From: Mactromeris polynyma
Taxonomy: Eukaryota > Mollusca > Bivalvia > Venerida > Mactridae
Assembly: GCA_032209605.1 (NCBI GenBank)
Contig: JASFXZ010000035.1
Coordinates: 4,469,001-4,533,000, forward strand
Direction: 5' to 3'
Length of the DNA stretch: 64,000 bases
Numbering within the stretch: the stretch's first letter is position 1; every line of letters starts with the position of its first letter. This document shows positions 24,981 to 36,620 of this stretch, piece by piece. The position numbers and the translations under genes are program-made. The notes under the pieces are model-generated. The model was given only the letters and a program-made list of their open reading frames with translations, was not told the origin of the DNA and made no database searches.

Positions 24981-25420
24981 AAGTCAAGGGTCACTGACCC
25001 TTGGGCCTGAAATTTAGAGGGTCATTTTCAAAACTTCAGGGGTCATTCATTTTTACGATGTTGATGGATCGAATGCTCAACATGTTTTGTATATACTGAT
25101 TGTCTGTGCTATTTATATGTGCTATGCAACCAACAGCATGTATGTACCAAGTCTGTTAATAAAATATACATGTGTGGTCATCATTAAAAAAGTATTGATT
25201 TGGCATAACCATATCCATAGAAATATAGAACAGGTACAATATAAACAAAAACGGTGGGTACACAACGAACGGCATTTATAAAACTGATCTGAATTGACTA
25301 TAATAATATTCATTTCTTGTAAAAGACGGAGCGGGCGACATTATGGACCGTACGGTACGGATTTTATCGTATACTAGACCCGGATTTTAATTCAAGAAGT
25401 ACGGGCATAGATCATAATAA

Positions 25421-25790
25421 TTAAATGTTACTTACCGGGTATTTTTCACAGTTTTATATATGCGTGAGAAAGGCCATTGATAACTCGTGTCTACGATGAA
25501 AGATGAACGTCTCCAATTATAACTGTTGTAACAACAAAACTTTCGAACGTCCGTTCACACATTTCACGGGTCGCTTTGTTTTATCGATCTATGACAGACT
25601 AATTAAATGTTACCGTGTATTTTTCGCAGTTTTAATTTTATATATGCGTAAACAGGGCCCTTGAGAACAAATAAATTTTCTACTTGTGTCTACGATGAAA
25701 GACAACTGTCTCCAATTAAAACTACCAAAACTTTGTACTACCGTTCACACCTTTGACGGGTCGCTTTGGTTTATCGATTTATGACAGACT
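25421..25790. repeat. Two-copy tandem duplication, ~185 bp unit
   Basis: Units 25421-25600 and 25603-25790 share TTAAATGTTAC, GTATTTTTC.CAGTTTTA, GTGTCTACGATGAAAGA, CTCCAATTA.AACT, CCGTTCACAC, GGGTCGCTTT and TTATCGAT.TATGACAGACT in the same order. The second copy has small insertions. Upstream, 25328-25383 matches 19775-19830 (GGAGCGGGC, CCGTACGG, TTTATCGTATACTAGAC). Confidence 0.8.
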
Positions 25791-26206
25791 TTACTCGTCA
25801 CCTGTATTGTCATCAACACGCGTGCATACATGGTTACAAATACTTGCATGAATTATATCCTTAACACAGCGTAGCGCTCATTGGTCAACCATCAAATGTC
25901 GCTTTACATATATGGTGCAGAAGGCGGAGCTTAAATTTTTACAGCCTGTTGTTTATGTTATCGATCGATACTGAATATACGGTTTATACAATTAGAATGT
26001 CTGCTGTTCCGACGTCTTGCTGTGATAGAAATGCCATTCTGTGTAATGACTTCATAGGCTTCAAAATTGATGACGCACGGAAGTCAATATATTAAAATTG
26101 CCCCGGGTCACGCTGATGCACAGACTGAAATTACTACGGGTCATTTCGACGTCGTTTTGAAAACATCCGGGTCAAAACCCGTAGTCCCGGGTCAAATGGA
26201 ACCCCT

Positions 26207-26830
26207 GAAAATTGGCCAAATAAGCCTTGTCCTCTCTAAGTCAAAGAGTTTTCATCCGATATTTACCAAACTTGGTGAAAATGTTTGTGGGCATAATATC
26301 TCGGCCAAGTTGGATAACCAGCCACATTGCCCCAGGCACTTTGGAATTATGGCCCTTGTATTTTCCAAAATTGGCAAAATTAGCCTTGTCTGCTCTCTAA
26401 GTCAAACAGTTTTCATCCGATCTTTACCAAACTTTGTGAAAATGTTTGTGGGCATAATATCTTGGCCAAGTTGGATAACCAGCCACATCCCCCCTGGCAC
26501 TTTGGAATTATGGCCCTTGTATTTTCCAAAATTGGCAAAATTAGCCTTGTCTATCTAAGTCAAAGAGTTTTCATCCGATATTTACCAAACTTGGTGAAAA
26601 TGTTTGTGGGCATAATATCTCGGTCAAGTTGGATAACCAGCCACATTGCCCCAGGCACTTTGGAATTATGGCCCTTGTATTTTCCAAAATTGGCAAAATT
26701 AGCCTTGTCTATCTAAGTCAAACAGTTTTCATCCGATCTTTACCAAACTTCGTGAAAATGTTTGTGGGCATAATAACTCGGCCAAGTTCGATAACCAGCC
26801 ATATCGCTCAAGTCACTCGGGAGTTATCAC
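26207..26830 (+). repeat. Tandem array of four ~158-161 bp units
   Basis: The marker TTCATCCGAT occurs at 26251, 26412, 26570 and 26728, giving periods of 161, 158 and 158. Each unit contains ACCAAACTT.GTGAAAATG, TTTGTGGGCATAAT, GGATAACCAGCCA and TTTGGAATTATGGCCC. Units 1 and 3 (CAAAGAG, GATATTTACC) and units 2 and 4 (CAAACAG, GATCTTTACC) are closer to each other than to their neighbours, so the array grew as dimers. The 163-codon open frame across it is a by-product of the repeat. Confidence 0.85.
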
Positions 26831-27044
26831 CCTTTACTTTTAGAAATAACCTAAAATTGTCTTGTTTTATCTCTGAGCTCTGACTTATGACGGGTGTATT
26901 TTGTGACAGTTTGCCACTCTTGTTCTTACTGGCAATATGTGGATTGCTTAGACTTTTTATGTTGGATTTAACAAGTATTAGCAGAGTTAAGCCCCTTGAC
27001 TTTTAATAATGAAATTGTATGAAAGAGAAGGCATAAGCTGCTAT

Positions 27045-27165
27045 AACTTATAAGAACGCCACAAACATAAGACAGTGCCTCCCCACACAGACCTCAGTTA
27101 AACAACAATCAATAAAACAAAAGGCACTTGATGAGGTTAAAGGGAACTGAGGTGAAAGGTGAACA
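27045..27165 (-). repeat. Repeat R1, minus-strand fragment
   Basis: Has AACGCCACAAACATAAGACA, CCTCCCCACACAGACCTC and AACAACAATCA, the R1 core on the minus strand. Confidence 0.6.
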
Positions 27166-27348
27166 CTTGCAATTTGAGTCCTATTTATCTACAGGCCTTT
27201 TACTTTCGTTCCTGTGTGTCCAACTCTCCCAAAACCAAATATACTTTTTTCCCTATCAGAAAAAAATCCCAATTAGAACTACTTACCGGTACAAGAAATT
27301 GGGAGGCGCAGTACCCCAGACAGCCATCTACTTTTGGTAATTTCCCTT

Positions 27349-28537
27349 CTTCTTCAAGTATTAGTGACCGGCCACCCTCATCTATTTTTAAGGGGATAAT
27401 CATTTATATAAGTTAAATTTACACGAAAATGACGTTAGGTCGCTGTGGTGTAGTGGTTAGAAGAACGGACCGGCAATCCGTAGACCCGGGTTCGAATCCC
27501 GGTAGCGCCATTTACTGATTTTTTGTGTTCCTCAAAACATGACTTAATTTCAGAACTAAAAAAAGGTTCATAAATAAAATGAAATATTTCAGTTACACTA
27601 CATGACTGACGGCATAATAATACAACTGTATTGCTAGGCATCAATGTGTTGAACAATGTGAATATGATATTCATATTGAATAATATTATAATACATATCA
27701 TGTGTATTGAAATACATAATTAATGTTGAAGCGATCTGATATATAACAGCTGTCCTACAGCTTTTGAAACTCTTATTAAGGTGTTGATTGTAAATTTAAT
27801 TTTAAAGTTTGTTAATTTGAACTGTGGATAATTTGTTGAAAGCATTATTTCCTTTATTTGGTATGACTTTATTTTTTAACTCACACAAAGTACTCACTTA
27901 TTGAAACATTTAAAACCTGATAGGAAGGTGGTTTTTATTTGGCGTAGCTGTATAAAATTGAGTTTGACCTACATTTCAGACCAATCAAATGTTATATGAA
28001 GCGCGTTATTTAAATACGGAACAAAATTTATGCATCAATATGAATGGTTCATATTTTATGCAGAGAGGCGCCAAGGGAGGTGTCTCGAAAATATAATTCA
28101 CTTTTCCCCCCAAGTCTTTATTCAAACTTAAGGCCAATAATAAATTATTGTTTGTTTCCCCTCCCACGACCGACTGTTGAAAAATACCCCTACCGTAAAT
28201 ATTTTATTGAGGTTAGTAAATAATTTTATTTGTTTTGCTAAAATTGCCGGGTACGAATATTACCGCAGTACAATAGCTATTGGGTACGAAAAACTGGTAT
28301 CTCTGGTACCAGTCAGTTGAGTAGCCACATCATCAATAAATCTATGAAGCAGGGATAAATCGATTTTAGCTACAAGTATCATATTTTTACTAACCCTAAT
28401 GAAGATAAAGCCATTAAGATATCAAATCTATACAGAACATATTTTAAGCTTGTGTGAAAAAAAAATGAAAACAAATATCTACCCTACCTACCTACCCTAC
28501 CCTGATTGTCTAGGGTTGTGGGAGGGGAAACAAACAT
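27349..28537 (+). repeat. 1.1 kb duplicated segment, copy B, with tRNA-like head and embedded MITE
   Basis: Copy B of the segment at 22413-23525. The tRNA-like part is 27439-27510, with a cleaner B box (GGTTCGAATCC) and a fully paired anticodon stem (ACGGA/TCCGT). The TIR element is 28147-28537. Copy B has two extra short pieces relative to A (about 27755-27775 and 28025-28060). C at position 33 again argues against a working tRNA. Confidence 0.8.
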
Positions 28538-28712
28538 ATGTTTAATGTCGGCCTAATGCAAGAAGAAACTTATTAAGTAGATGATGTATTCGTTATTCTA
28601 CCAAAAATTGACATAATTTCTTTTAATTCTTTAAACACAGAACAATCAATAAGGACGAGCGGTACTAATAAATTGATATTAACTACAACTAATGCACTAA
28701 TAATTTATTTTG

Positions 28713-29364
28713 GCAATATCCTATGATGACCCACTTCGACAATGGATTAATTTACGGGTAATAATATTGTGTGAGTGTATTAGTCATACATGAGATGAAA
28801 TTAATAGTCCGCAGTGCTAGCGAAAAACCGGAATACCTGAAACATTTACACAGAACAATCAATATGGGTGTTCCGGTGTTTTGGTCGTTTTACGGACGAG
28901 CGGTACTATTACAACTAATCCACTCACACAATATTATTTAGCAGCTTTAATTATTTATTTCGACAATATCATGATATAACACTTCAACAATACATTCATT
29001 TAGAGTTTATTATAGTTTTAACGCATTGATTTTTCTCGTTTTTCGGAAGTATTGCGGACGAGCGGTACTATTTATTTAACATCATGTATGACTAATACAC
29101 TCGCACAATATTATTTAGCAAATTTAATTATATACTTTGACAATATCATATGATTACCCACTTCGACAATGGATTAATTTACGGGTAATAATATTGTGCG
29201 AGTGTATTAGTCATACATGAGATGAAACTAATAGTCTGCAGTGCTAGCGAAAAACCGGAATACCCGAAACATTTACACAGAACATTCAATAAGGATGTTC
29301 CGGTGTTTTGGTCGTTTTACGTACGAGTGGTACTATTACAACTAATGCACTCACACAATATTAT
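28713..29364. repeat. Repeat block with 426 bp-spaced direct units and a perfect 33 bp inverted repeat
   Basis: A ~215 bp unit at 28713-28938 recurs at 29139-29364 (GACAATGGATTAATTTACGG, GCAGTGCTAGCGAAAAACCG, TGTTCCGGTGTTTTGG). Between them, 29083-29115 and 29187-29219 are exact reverse complements of 33 bases (starting CATGTATGACTAATACAC) with a 71 bp spacer. GGACGAGCGGTACTA occurs three times. This looks like a complex of TIR elements inserted into or copied from each other. Confidence 0.75.
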
Positions 29365-29496
29365 CAGAGTTCTGAAATAGAATGATTCTATTTTCCTAGC
29401 GTAATAATTCATTCACTGTTTTCAATCGAAAACTTCTACTGTTTTGTTTTAAATAAATTTCTGTTTCACATACTGCAAAAATTATTTCACCTACGC

Positions 29497-29730
29497 TGTA
29501 AACTTTTTTTAAAGATATTTCTTGTTTCTAAATAATATGCAAGTCAAGTTTGAAACTTGGTCATGTGGAGTCAAAAACTAGGTCACAATGTCTCATTATC
29601 AAATCCTTTATGACACTGAAGAGGCTATGATATTATTTTCTTCTTGAACTATTTGACAAATTAGATAAAACTGTTTGCTAGGCATGTGGTGTCAAAAATT
29701 AGTTCACACTGTCATGTAATACAAAAAACT
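29497..29730 (+). repeat. Bivalve-type interspersed repeat fragment
   Basis: Contains TTTAAAGATATTTCTTGTTT and then GTTTGAAACTTGGTCATGTG and GTCAAAAACTAGGTCAC, followed by a diverged second pass (GCATGTGGTGTCAAAAATTA). From memory such phrases are common in bivalve genomes. Confidence 0.5.
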
Positions 29731-29957
29731 TGTCACCACTCTGGAGACTACTTTACTTCCTGATGTACATGAAACCTGTTTAGAATATTTGTCATATCGT
29801 GTTGCAAATCAAATTTGAGACTATTTCGAACTGTTGTATTTAGAGACTGTGTATCACTCCTGTATTAATATAATAACCATTGCAGACATATCTTAATGCT
29901 TTAAAGAGACTGGAATGGAAAGTGATAATATTATATATTCTATCTTTCAATTTCAGA

Positions 29958-30305
29958 TCATTTGACAATATCTGCAGTTTCCGTGGCGCTTTTCTGAAAG
30001 CTTCTCATCATGCCAGCTAAAATCAGTAAAGAGTGTAATTAAACAATGAATAATACCACATTGCTTCATTGCCTTTGATGTGGTATTTTTTTGATTATAT
30101 AATTATGGTTATCTGTTGGACAGTGATTTTTTATCCCCATGATCATGGCAGTCTTGAGACAATTGTGAATACTTCAAACATTATGGATTTCCCAATGGTT
30201 AAACATAGCTGCAGAGACACTGTTTTAATAGTGAATGGAACAACATATGTTGGTGGATGAAAAGAATGAATTTTTACTGGGTTGAATTCTCACAAAAATA
30301 TAAAC
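29958..30305 (+). promoter_or_regulatory. Probable 5' leader of the zinc-finger gene with upstream ORFs
   Basis: A TTTCAATTTCAG acceptor-like site ends at 29957, so this may be the start of the coding exon. Three upstream ORFs precede the main ATG at 30306: 30010-30042 (10 aa), 30046-30078 (10 aa) and 30078-30260 (60 aa). The last two overlap by one base as TGATG. If retained in the mRNA they should reduce translation of the main frame. The upstream exon or promoter is not identified. Confidence 0.4.
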
Positions 30306-33300
30306 ATGCCAGATAATTTTGTTTGTGGAAAGTGCGGTAAGGTTGCGAAGACGAAACAGGCTTTGGAACGTCACGCTGCATACCATGAAGATGATCGACC
30401 TTTTTCATGTGAAATTTGCTTACAGAGATTTAAAAATTCTGATGATCGGGGTAAACACTATCGTCGGCTGAAACGTGATGGAAAGTTTGCAATTGCTTGT
30501 AAGGCATGTCATAAGCACTTCAAAACTGTTGACTTACTAGACAAGCATGTTGAAATGCTTGGTTGTAAAGTTTCTGCTGAAGTCAGTGGATTACCTTCTG
30601 AAAGTGATACTGTAATGGATATAAACGATGCAACTAATATCAAAACTGATTTTACTGTCACTGTCAAGGAAGAGAGTTTGCCTGGAGATGGCATTAATTG
30701 CAACTGTAAGATATGCGAAGCTGAATTTGGTGGTTCTAGTTTCTTGAAAGCTCATTACAAAGATGTCCACAATGACACAAAGAAACAGGTCTGTATTCAG
30801 TGTGGTCAAACATTAAGCTCAAAGGACAGTTTAGCTCGACATTTCAGTATATTTCATCAGACATCATTTCCATATACGTGCAATATTTGCAATCAGAAAT
30901 TTAAAATAAAGGAAAGTTTGTGTAGGCATATAAAGTTTGTTCATCAAAATAGTGGTTACCCATGTACAGAATGTCATAGAGTGTTTACCCAACCTGTTAA
31001 TCTGAAGAAACATATGGCTGTCCATTCGTCTCAGAAGGAATATGCTTGTCAAGTTTGTGGTAGAGAGTTTAGATGGAAACAGGCCTTACAGAAGCATGAA
31101 GCATTGCACACTGAGAAGAATAGTGATAAATTTATTACAAATGATGCCAATCCTGAGATTATGGAAAATGAGTCTTATGTAAATGAGGAGTTGAATGACA
31201 GTGGAGAAGACAATCAGTGTAATGAGCCTGGTATAAAATTGGAAGTTGTTAGTCAAATAGATGTTTCTGAATTTGAGTCTGAGATATGTAATGAATCTGA
31301 TGATTCAATGTACTCAGATGGAGGTATAAGTAATTCGAAACAAACTAATGAGTTGTTGAAGTGTGAGACAATGATTGGCGGAGAGTATACTTGTAATACT
31401 GTTAAAGGAGATGACATACTTGAAAAGAGACACATTGCTAAACAAATGGGTAATAGATATGTGTTATCTAGTGATGATGATTCTGAGTTAGATGAGCAAA
31501 GTACACAAATCGACAAAGATTCTGGAAAAAGTCATGTATTCAAGAGGAAAGGATACCTTACCAAGGATTATGAACTTGAGGCCTCTGGCAAAAGGATGAA
31601 ACTTGCAGACGCAGAATCTACTCAAACTATTGCTACAGAAGAATTGCCATTGATTGTTAGTGATGAAGTTGATACAGAAGTGAATTCAGCTGTTAATCAA
31701 TCAGATGAAATTGAAAATTGTGTAAATATTAAATGTGTCACAGATGATTCCTACCAGTCACAGCAAGTTAAATATTCTGCCTTGACCAGTTGTCCGACGA
31801 GTAGAACTGAACATGTTCCAAGATTTGTTTTTAAACCGTCATCTATTCAAAATTTTATGTCAAAATCTAACAAACAAACGAAGAATGGGAATGACATTGA
31901 TAAAGAAACCGATTCTGAAAAACCAACAGCAGTTGTACAAAAGCCATCAAAATCCATGACGAAATTTCCAAATAATATGGGAACACTTGGCCAAAATTTA
32001 CATAACCCTTTTCTGATACAGGACTCGAGAAAATCACCAGATCAGATGACATCATCACTTATCAATACTTTGCCTAGGAAAAAATATTTTATTAACAGAA
32101 AGAATGGACTAGATTCAGTAAACTCTGACTCTAGGTCGCCCACAACCATTATTCCAAGTGGAAAATTTTCTATGGTTAAACACATGCTTTCCTTGAAGAA
32201 TGAAGAAAATTTTGATAAAAATGTTTTTGAAAATCCTCTTTACAATACACTGCCAGAGGTCAAGGATCTAAAATTGCTAGTGGAAAGACATAAAATTACA
32301 CAGAAAACTGATGACTGTATTGTTGAAAAGTACGACTTGTCTGCGAAACAGAACATTCCATTTCATTGGCTAGGTATGAGTGTACCTAAAAGAAAAAATG
32401 AAACCAGTGGTATTTCTAAGAAAGTAGATATGACTAGCTCTACTGAAATGAGTGACAGCGTGTGTGATAATCTTTTGGATAAAAATATAGAAGTGACGGA
32501 AGGGACATCCAAAATAGTTTCTCACAACAAACAACATAACGACATTGTAGGAAAAACTGCTGTTATGACAAATTCTATACAGTCTGACCATAGAAGTCCC
32601 ATAGAAAAAGTAAGAAGCGCGAAAGAGTGTGGCCAGGACCCTCGTGGTTTTCAAGCTATCAGATCTCTTGTTGCACTTAAGAAACGAAGAGAGGGAGAGG
32701 TGGAATTGATCCGAAATTCAAATAGTGGACATTCAGTTTTATCTAATCCATTTGTCAAGCAAATTAACACTAAACCTGGTTACATGGAAGCTGAAAAATC
32801 GGCTAATAATGATACATTAACTGCAGCAGAACGCACCAATATGTTCAAGCGATCTACAGATATATTCGTTGCAATGTCTCGTACGCATAATTCAGCTCCT
32901 GAACAATCAAATGATCAACCAACTTGGAATGTTAATCCTAGAACACTAGATGAAAATGATCCTAGTTTTGAGTGCAATAGTAATTTAAATGGAACATACT
33001 CTCGATTCCTACCTGATAAACATTCTCAAAATATATTGTCTTCTGAATCTTCATTAATTTCTCAGAGATGCTCTTCATCTGTGACGTCTTCAGTAAGCAC
33101 ACATACTTCTTCACATATATCCAGTAGATCTGCAATACAGGACAGTTTTGTCAAATTCAATAGGAGTACTTCAATACCTACGTGTAATAGTTCTCATTTG
33201 TCGTCTGCACTACCCCGTTATGGATCAGACTCTGTCTTAAGTAATTTAAGTAGGTCTTCATATCTTGAAAATAGCCAAGAGTGTACTTTTTCGAATCATT

Positions 33301-34091
33301 CATTTGAAGGTTTAACTTTTCATCCGATGGGAAAAAAGGAAAATCTGCTTGGGTTATCACATGATCTCAATGGAAGCAACGTATCACATAATGTTCAAGT
33401 TCCTCATTCCCCAAAAGATGTTGGAATGCGCACGACGTGGTCTGTGACTAGACCTACTTCTCAAATTGTTAATCTTCTACACCACCCTGCAGTGTCTGTT
33501 CATGGTGATGTGATAGACAAACATTATGCTCACTTGCAGATAGTGAATAGGGACATTCCTGAAACTTATCAGAGTAGAATATTTAGTGAAAATGAAGGCC
33601 ACACCACCCAATCTACACCTTCCTCATCTTCAAATGAAAATATCTCACAGAGTATGCCTGTTAAATCCGATGTGCAATCTGCTTCAGGTTTGTTCAGTGC
33701 TGTAGGGTATTCAAAGATGTCCCAACCTGCTATATCCAGTAAATTTCAGGCCCATAACACTGGTCAGTGCTTAAAGTCATCCATGTATAGTTCGCCTCAT
33801 GTTACTTCGAATCTGCCCAGAGTCAAGATGTCTGATTATGAGACAGAGAATCAAAAACGGGAGTTTGTTCCTTCAATACATGATTTTAGTTTTAAGCGCA
33901 ATGATGACGGTGTTCATGTTAAGACAAGTGTCTCTTCGCTTGATGGTGCAAACTTTCGAAGAGCTAATTTGAATGGAGTTCTAGCATCTCCGGGACGTAC
34001 TGGTGTTTCTATATTTGATATTCTGAAAGGACCAACAGAAAAACCTAAACAATTAGAAAATGTAGATTACCTTTTAGATGCTTATGTTTGA
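30306..34091 (+). CDS. C2H2 zinc-finger protein, 1261 aa, single coding exon
   Basis: The chosen start is the ATG at 30306 (MPDNFVCGKCGKVAKTKQAL). The frame is open a little further 5' but without another ATG. Zinc fingers occupy roughly residues 5-275. Finger 1 is FVCGKCG with HAAYH. FSCEIC and ACKACHKHF are degenerate (second His lost, or C2HC). Five canonical fingers follow: CKICEAEF, CIQCGQTL, CNICNQKF, CTECHRVF and CQVCGREF, each C-x2-C-x12-H-x3/4-H. The remaining ~980 residues are Ser/Thr/Asn-rich, without predicted domains that I recognise, with acidic patches (DDDSELDE) and basic runs (LKKRREGEVE) that might serve nuclear import. The protein should be a nuclear DNA- or RNA-binding regulator; the target is unknown. 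The orthologue is not recognised. The Ser-rich section SQRCSSSVTSSVSTHTSSHI is low complexity. Confidence 0.92.
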   Translation: MPDNFVCGKCGKVAKTKQALERHAAYHEDDRPFSCEICLQRFKNSDDRGKHYRRLKRDGKFAIACKACHKHFKTVDLLDKHVEMLGCKVSAEVSGLPSESDTVMDINDATNIKTDFTVTVKEESLPGDGINCNCKICEAEFGGSSFLKAHYKDVHNDTKKQVCIQCGQTLSSKDSLARHFSIFHQTSFPYTCNICNQKFKIKESLCRHIKFVHQNSGYPCTECHRVFTQPVNLKKHMAVHSSQKEYACQVCGREFRWKQALQKHEALHTEKNSDKFITNDANPEIMENESYVNEELNDSGEDNQCNEPGIKLEVVSQIDVSEFESEICNESDDSMYSDGGISNSKQTNELLKCETMIGGEYTCNTVKGDDILEKRHIAKQMGNRYVLSSDDDSELDEQSTQIDKDSGKSHVFKRKGYLTKDYELEASGKRMKLADAESTQTIATEELPLIVSDEVDTEVNSAVNQSDEIENCVNIKCVTDDSYQSQQVKYSALTSCPTSRTEHVPRFVFKPSSIQNFMSKSNKQTKNGNDIDKETDSEKPTAVVQKPSKSMTKFPNNMGTLGQNLHNPFLIQDSRKSPDQMTSSLINTLPRKKYFINRKNGLDSVNSDSRSPTTIIPSGKFSMVKHMLSLKNEENFDKNVFENPLYNTLPEVKDLKLLVERHKITQKTDDCIVEKYDLSAKQNIPFHWLGMSVPKRKNETSGISKKVDMTSSTEMSDSVCDNLLDKNIEVTEGTSKIVSHNKQHNDIVGKTAVMTNSIQSDHRSPIEKVRSAKECGQDPRGFQAIRSLVALKKRREGEVELIRNSNSGHSVLSNPFVKQINTKPGYMEAEKSANNDTLTAAERTNMFKRSTDIFVAMSRTHNSAPEQSNDQPTWNVNPRTLDENDPSFECNSNLNGTYSRFLPDKHSQNILSSESSLISQRCSSSVTSSVSTHTSSHISSRSAIQDSFVKFNRSTSIPTCNSSHLSSALPRYGSDSVLSNLSRSSYLENSQECTFSNHSFEGLTFHPMGKKENLLGLSHDLNGSNVSHNVQVPHSPKDVGMRTTWSVTRPTSQIVNLLHHPAVSVHGDVIDKHYAHLQIVNRDIPETYQSRIFSENEGHTTQSTPSSSSNENISQSMPVKSDVQSASGLFSAVGYSKMSQPAISSKFQAHNTGQCLKSSMYSSPHVTSNLPRVKMSDYETENQKREFVPSIHDFSFKRNDDGVHVKTSVSSLDGANFRRANLNGVLASPGRTGVSIFDILKGPTEKPKQLENVDYLLDAYV

Positions 34092-36285
34092 GTTTAAAAC
34101 ACCAGGGGTATTAATGTACTCATAAATCTGATTCAAACTATTTTATAAGGTAACGATATTTACCTCATACATACAAGGGTCCGTAAATTTAATGCCCATG
34201 CATAAATTGCAATACTAATTAATGTAAGTGTTGTTGTTTAAAATTACTCCAAATTATTAACACAGGAAGAAAGTCAACAGTGATATATCATTGATGTACA
34301 TACTTGTCTGGCTATTTTTTATATCCAGACCAATATCTTATGAACCATAATTTGCTCGTGCTCAATTTTGATCTCCCTTTCCATAGACCCTTGTAATTAT
34401 GTGTTTGGTATGCTATAGAAGTATACTCTTGCTGATTTTTTATATAAGCGCAATGGGTAATGGCAAATGATGTCTATACAAAATGCTCTTAACAACATTA
34501 AAGGTTACGTATTCAGTAATATAATGTATTCAACAAAAATGTATGAAACTGCTAGTACGATTACATATTGTTTTAAGTGATTTTTTTTACAATTCAGTAA
34601 TTAATGAATTACTTTTTTCGCTCATTATTTTCGATTAAAACAAATCATTCCTGATACACATAAGAAGTGTTTACATCATGGAAGTTTTTCGTGTATAACA
34701 AAAAAAGCTGATTTAGGGGAAAGCATGGACAGAATGAAGACAAGGGACAAAAATGTGGAATCAACACGATATTACAACAGGCCAAGGAATTGCACATAAG
34801 ACACGCAAGAAATGCATAATAGTACATGTATACTCATTACTGACTCATTGTTCCTTTGTATATACCTCACTACTAATATTTTTTATTTAATATCACATTT
34901 TTATCAACTATTTAGATTGGCAATTTAGGAAGGAGTTCGAGAATGCATCCCTTCAAACTTATTTGAACATATTGTTGTTATGTTCTCAATTTAATTCTGA
35001 TGGTATCTATATTTACATGTAGTTAAGTTTTTTTTGTGGAATAATGACTGAACTGTAATCCAATTTGTGTTTAATTAAACATTATGTATTATTACTTATG
35101 CTTAATTAAAATGTTAATATTGTTGTCGGCTTATGGCTAGAATATTGTGCACCTCATTATTCATGTGCACTGCAATATTGGTTTTTTATTCTTCTTATAA
35201 TTTATACTTGATGTTTATTGTATTTATAATTTATCGCAATGGGTGCATTTCAATTATATTTTCTACTTTTTCTGCATTAAAAATAATGCTTTTATGCTTA
35301 AAGGTGGCCTCTAATTCACTAATATTAGTGAACAGTTGGTTAATGTTGGTTGTATTACAATGGTAGAATCAGGCTGTCCAGCATTCCTAGTTTTCCTGAT
35401 GTTTCTTAGTGTTTTTTTTAAATGCTCCTTTTTTTCCTAGTCTTCTAAAAATATTGGATAAGGTCTAGAAGTTTTTGAATACTTTGTTGGGAGATTTTCT
35501 AGCAGAAGAAGACAACATGATGTTTAGTTGACTTGCTACTTTGGTCTGGTATCACTGGTGTATAGTTCAGTCCTCTCAGCTGCTGACTGTAAAGGTTAAT
35601 CTATGCATCAGTGCTATATACAAGTGCCCGCGGAAACAACTAACTTGCAACTAAACGATCCAATCCTTGGGAGTATGGTAATTAATAGAAAAAAAACTGT
35701 GAAGGGAACATATTTCCATTCATTAATTCCTACCTTTTTCCTAGTTTTCTGTGACTTTCATTCCTAGTTCTCTCTTTTTTTTGGTATATACTGCTGGAGC
35801 GCTTGTAGAATGTATAATGCTTGTTCTGCTTGTTAATGTATGTATATGACATTCAAATATTAATATATTTGTATTATCTGTGTTAATAGATCAATAGTTT
35901 GTGCTAGGAATGTAACCGGTTCCCATTTCAGTGAACAAATGGGAGATTTTTAATGCACCTTAATGTCAAATATTGGCAATAGTTATGATACAGAATCGAA
36001 ATAGAATTGTTTTTTTTATCGAATTATGTCTTTGCTTTTTTCTGATCATTACGTATGGACCTGCAATTTACCGATTTCTTTCATGTACAATTTATCTTCA
36101 TATTTGACAATATTTTTTAATCATCTATCTTTAAATTAGTTTTATAGTATATATTTAACATTGATTTGCCATGTATTGTGATAGTGTAAAGCTCAAGTAG
36201 GTAAGTTATTCCCATTGTATATATAGGTGTTTGTACAGTTTGCTCAAAGTTCTGAAATGGTTGTTAAATGATACATTTGAATAAA
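34092..36285 (+). other. Probable 3'UTR of the zinc-finger gene
   Basis: 2.2 kb of AT-rich sequence, free of the window's repeat families, running from the stop codon to the first convincing AATAAA (36280-36285). No coding frame is supported. The extent of the UTR is an inference from the signal position. Confidence 0.45.
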
Positions 36286-36429
36286 CAGAGATTATTATCA
36301 TTGTAATTAAGATTTGTGCCGTTCTTAAACCCAGATTGTTACAGTTCTATAGTTATGAGCTCACTTGTCACTGTTGCTGTATGTTAACATTTTATACGAT
36401 TTAATTATTTTCATGAATATTTGGCGTAT

Positions 36430-36620
36430 TTTGGCTTTTTCGGCGCAGCCGTACTAACATGGTTTTGCTATTTGGATACCAGTGAAATTACCAAAATCCA
36501 TTTTGGATCTGGAGTGACCAGCTGTCGTAACGTCTCAGCATTTTTTATGTTGCACAACAAATCTTAACCTTCAAATTGCGCCGACCATCTTTTCAAGATA
36601 TTTCTTGTTTGAATATACTG
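36430..36620 (+). repeat. CGGCGCAGCCGTACTAAC repeat, intact copy
   Basis: Runs from TTTCGGCGCAGCCGTACTAA through GGATCTGGAGTGACCAGC and GCACAACAAATCTTAA to GCGCCGACCATCTTTT and AAGATATTTCTTGTTT. The copy at 57575-57850 has the same order but is interrupted by a short MITE. Unclassified. Confidence 0.65.

Noticed and set aside
26067..26558. 163-codon open frame on the + strand with repeating residues
   Set aside because: It simply reads through ~160 bp tandem repeats; frames shift between units and nothing resembles a domain.
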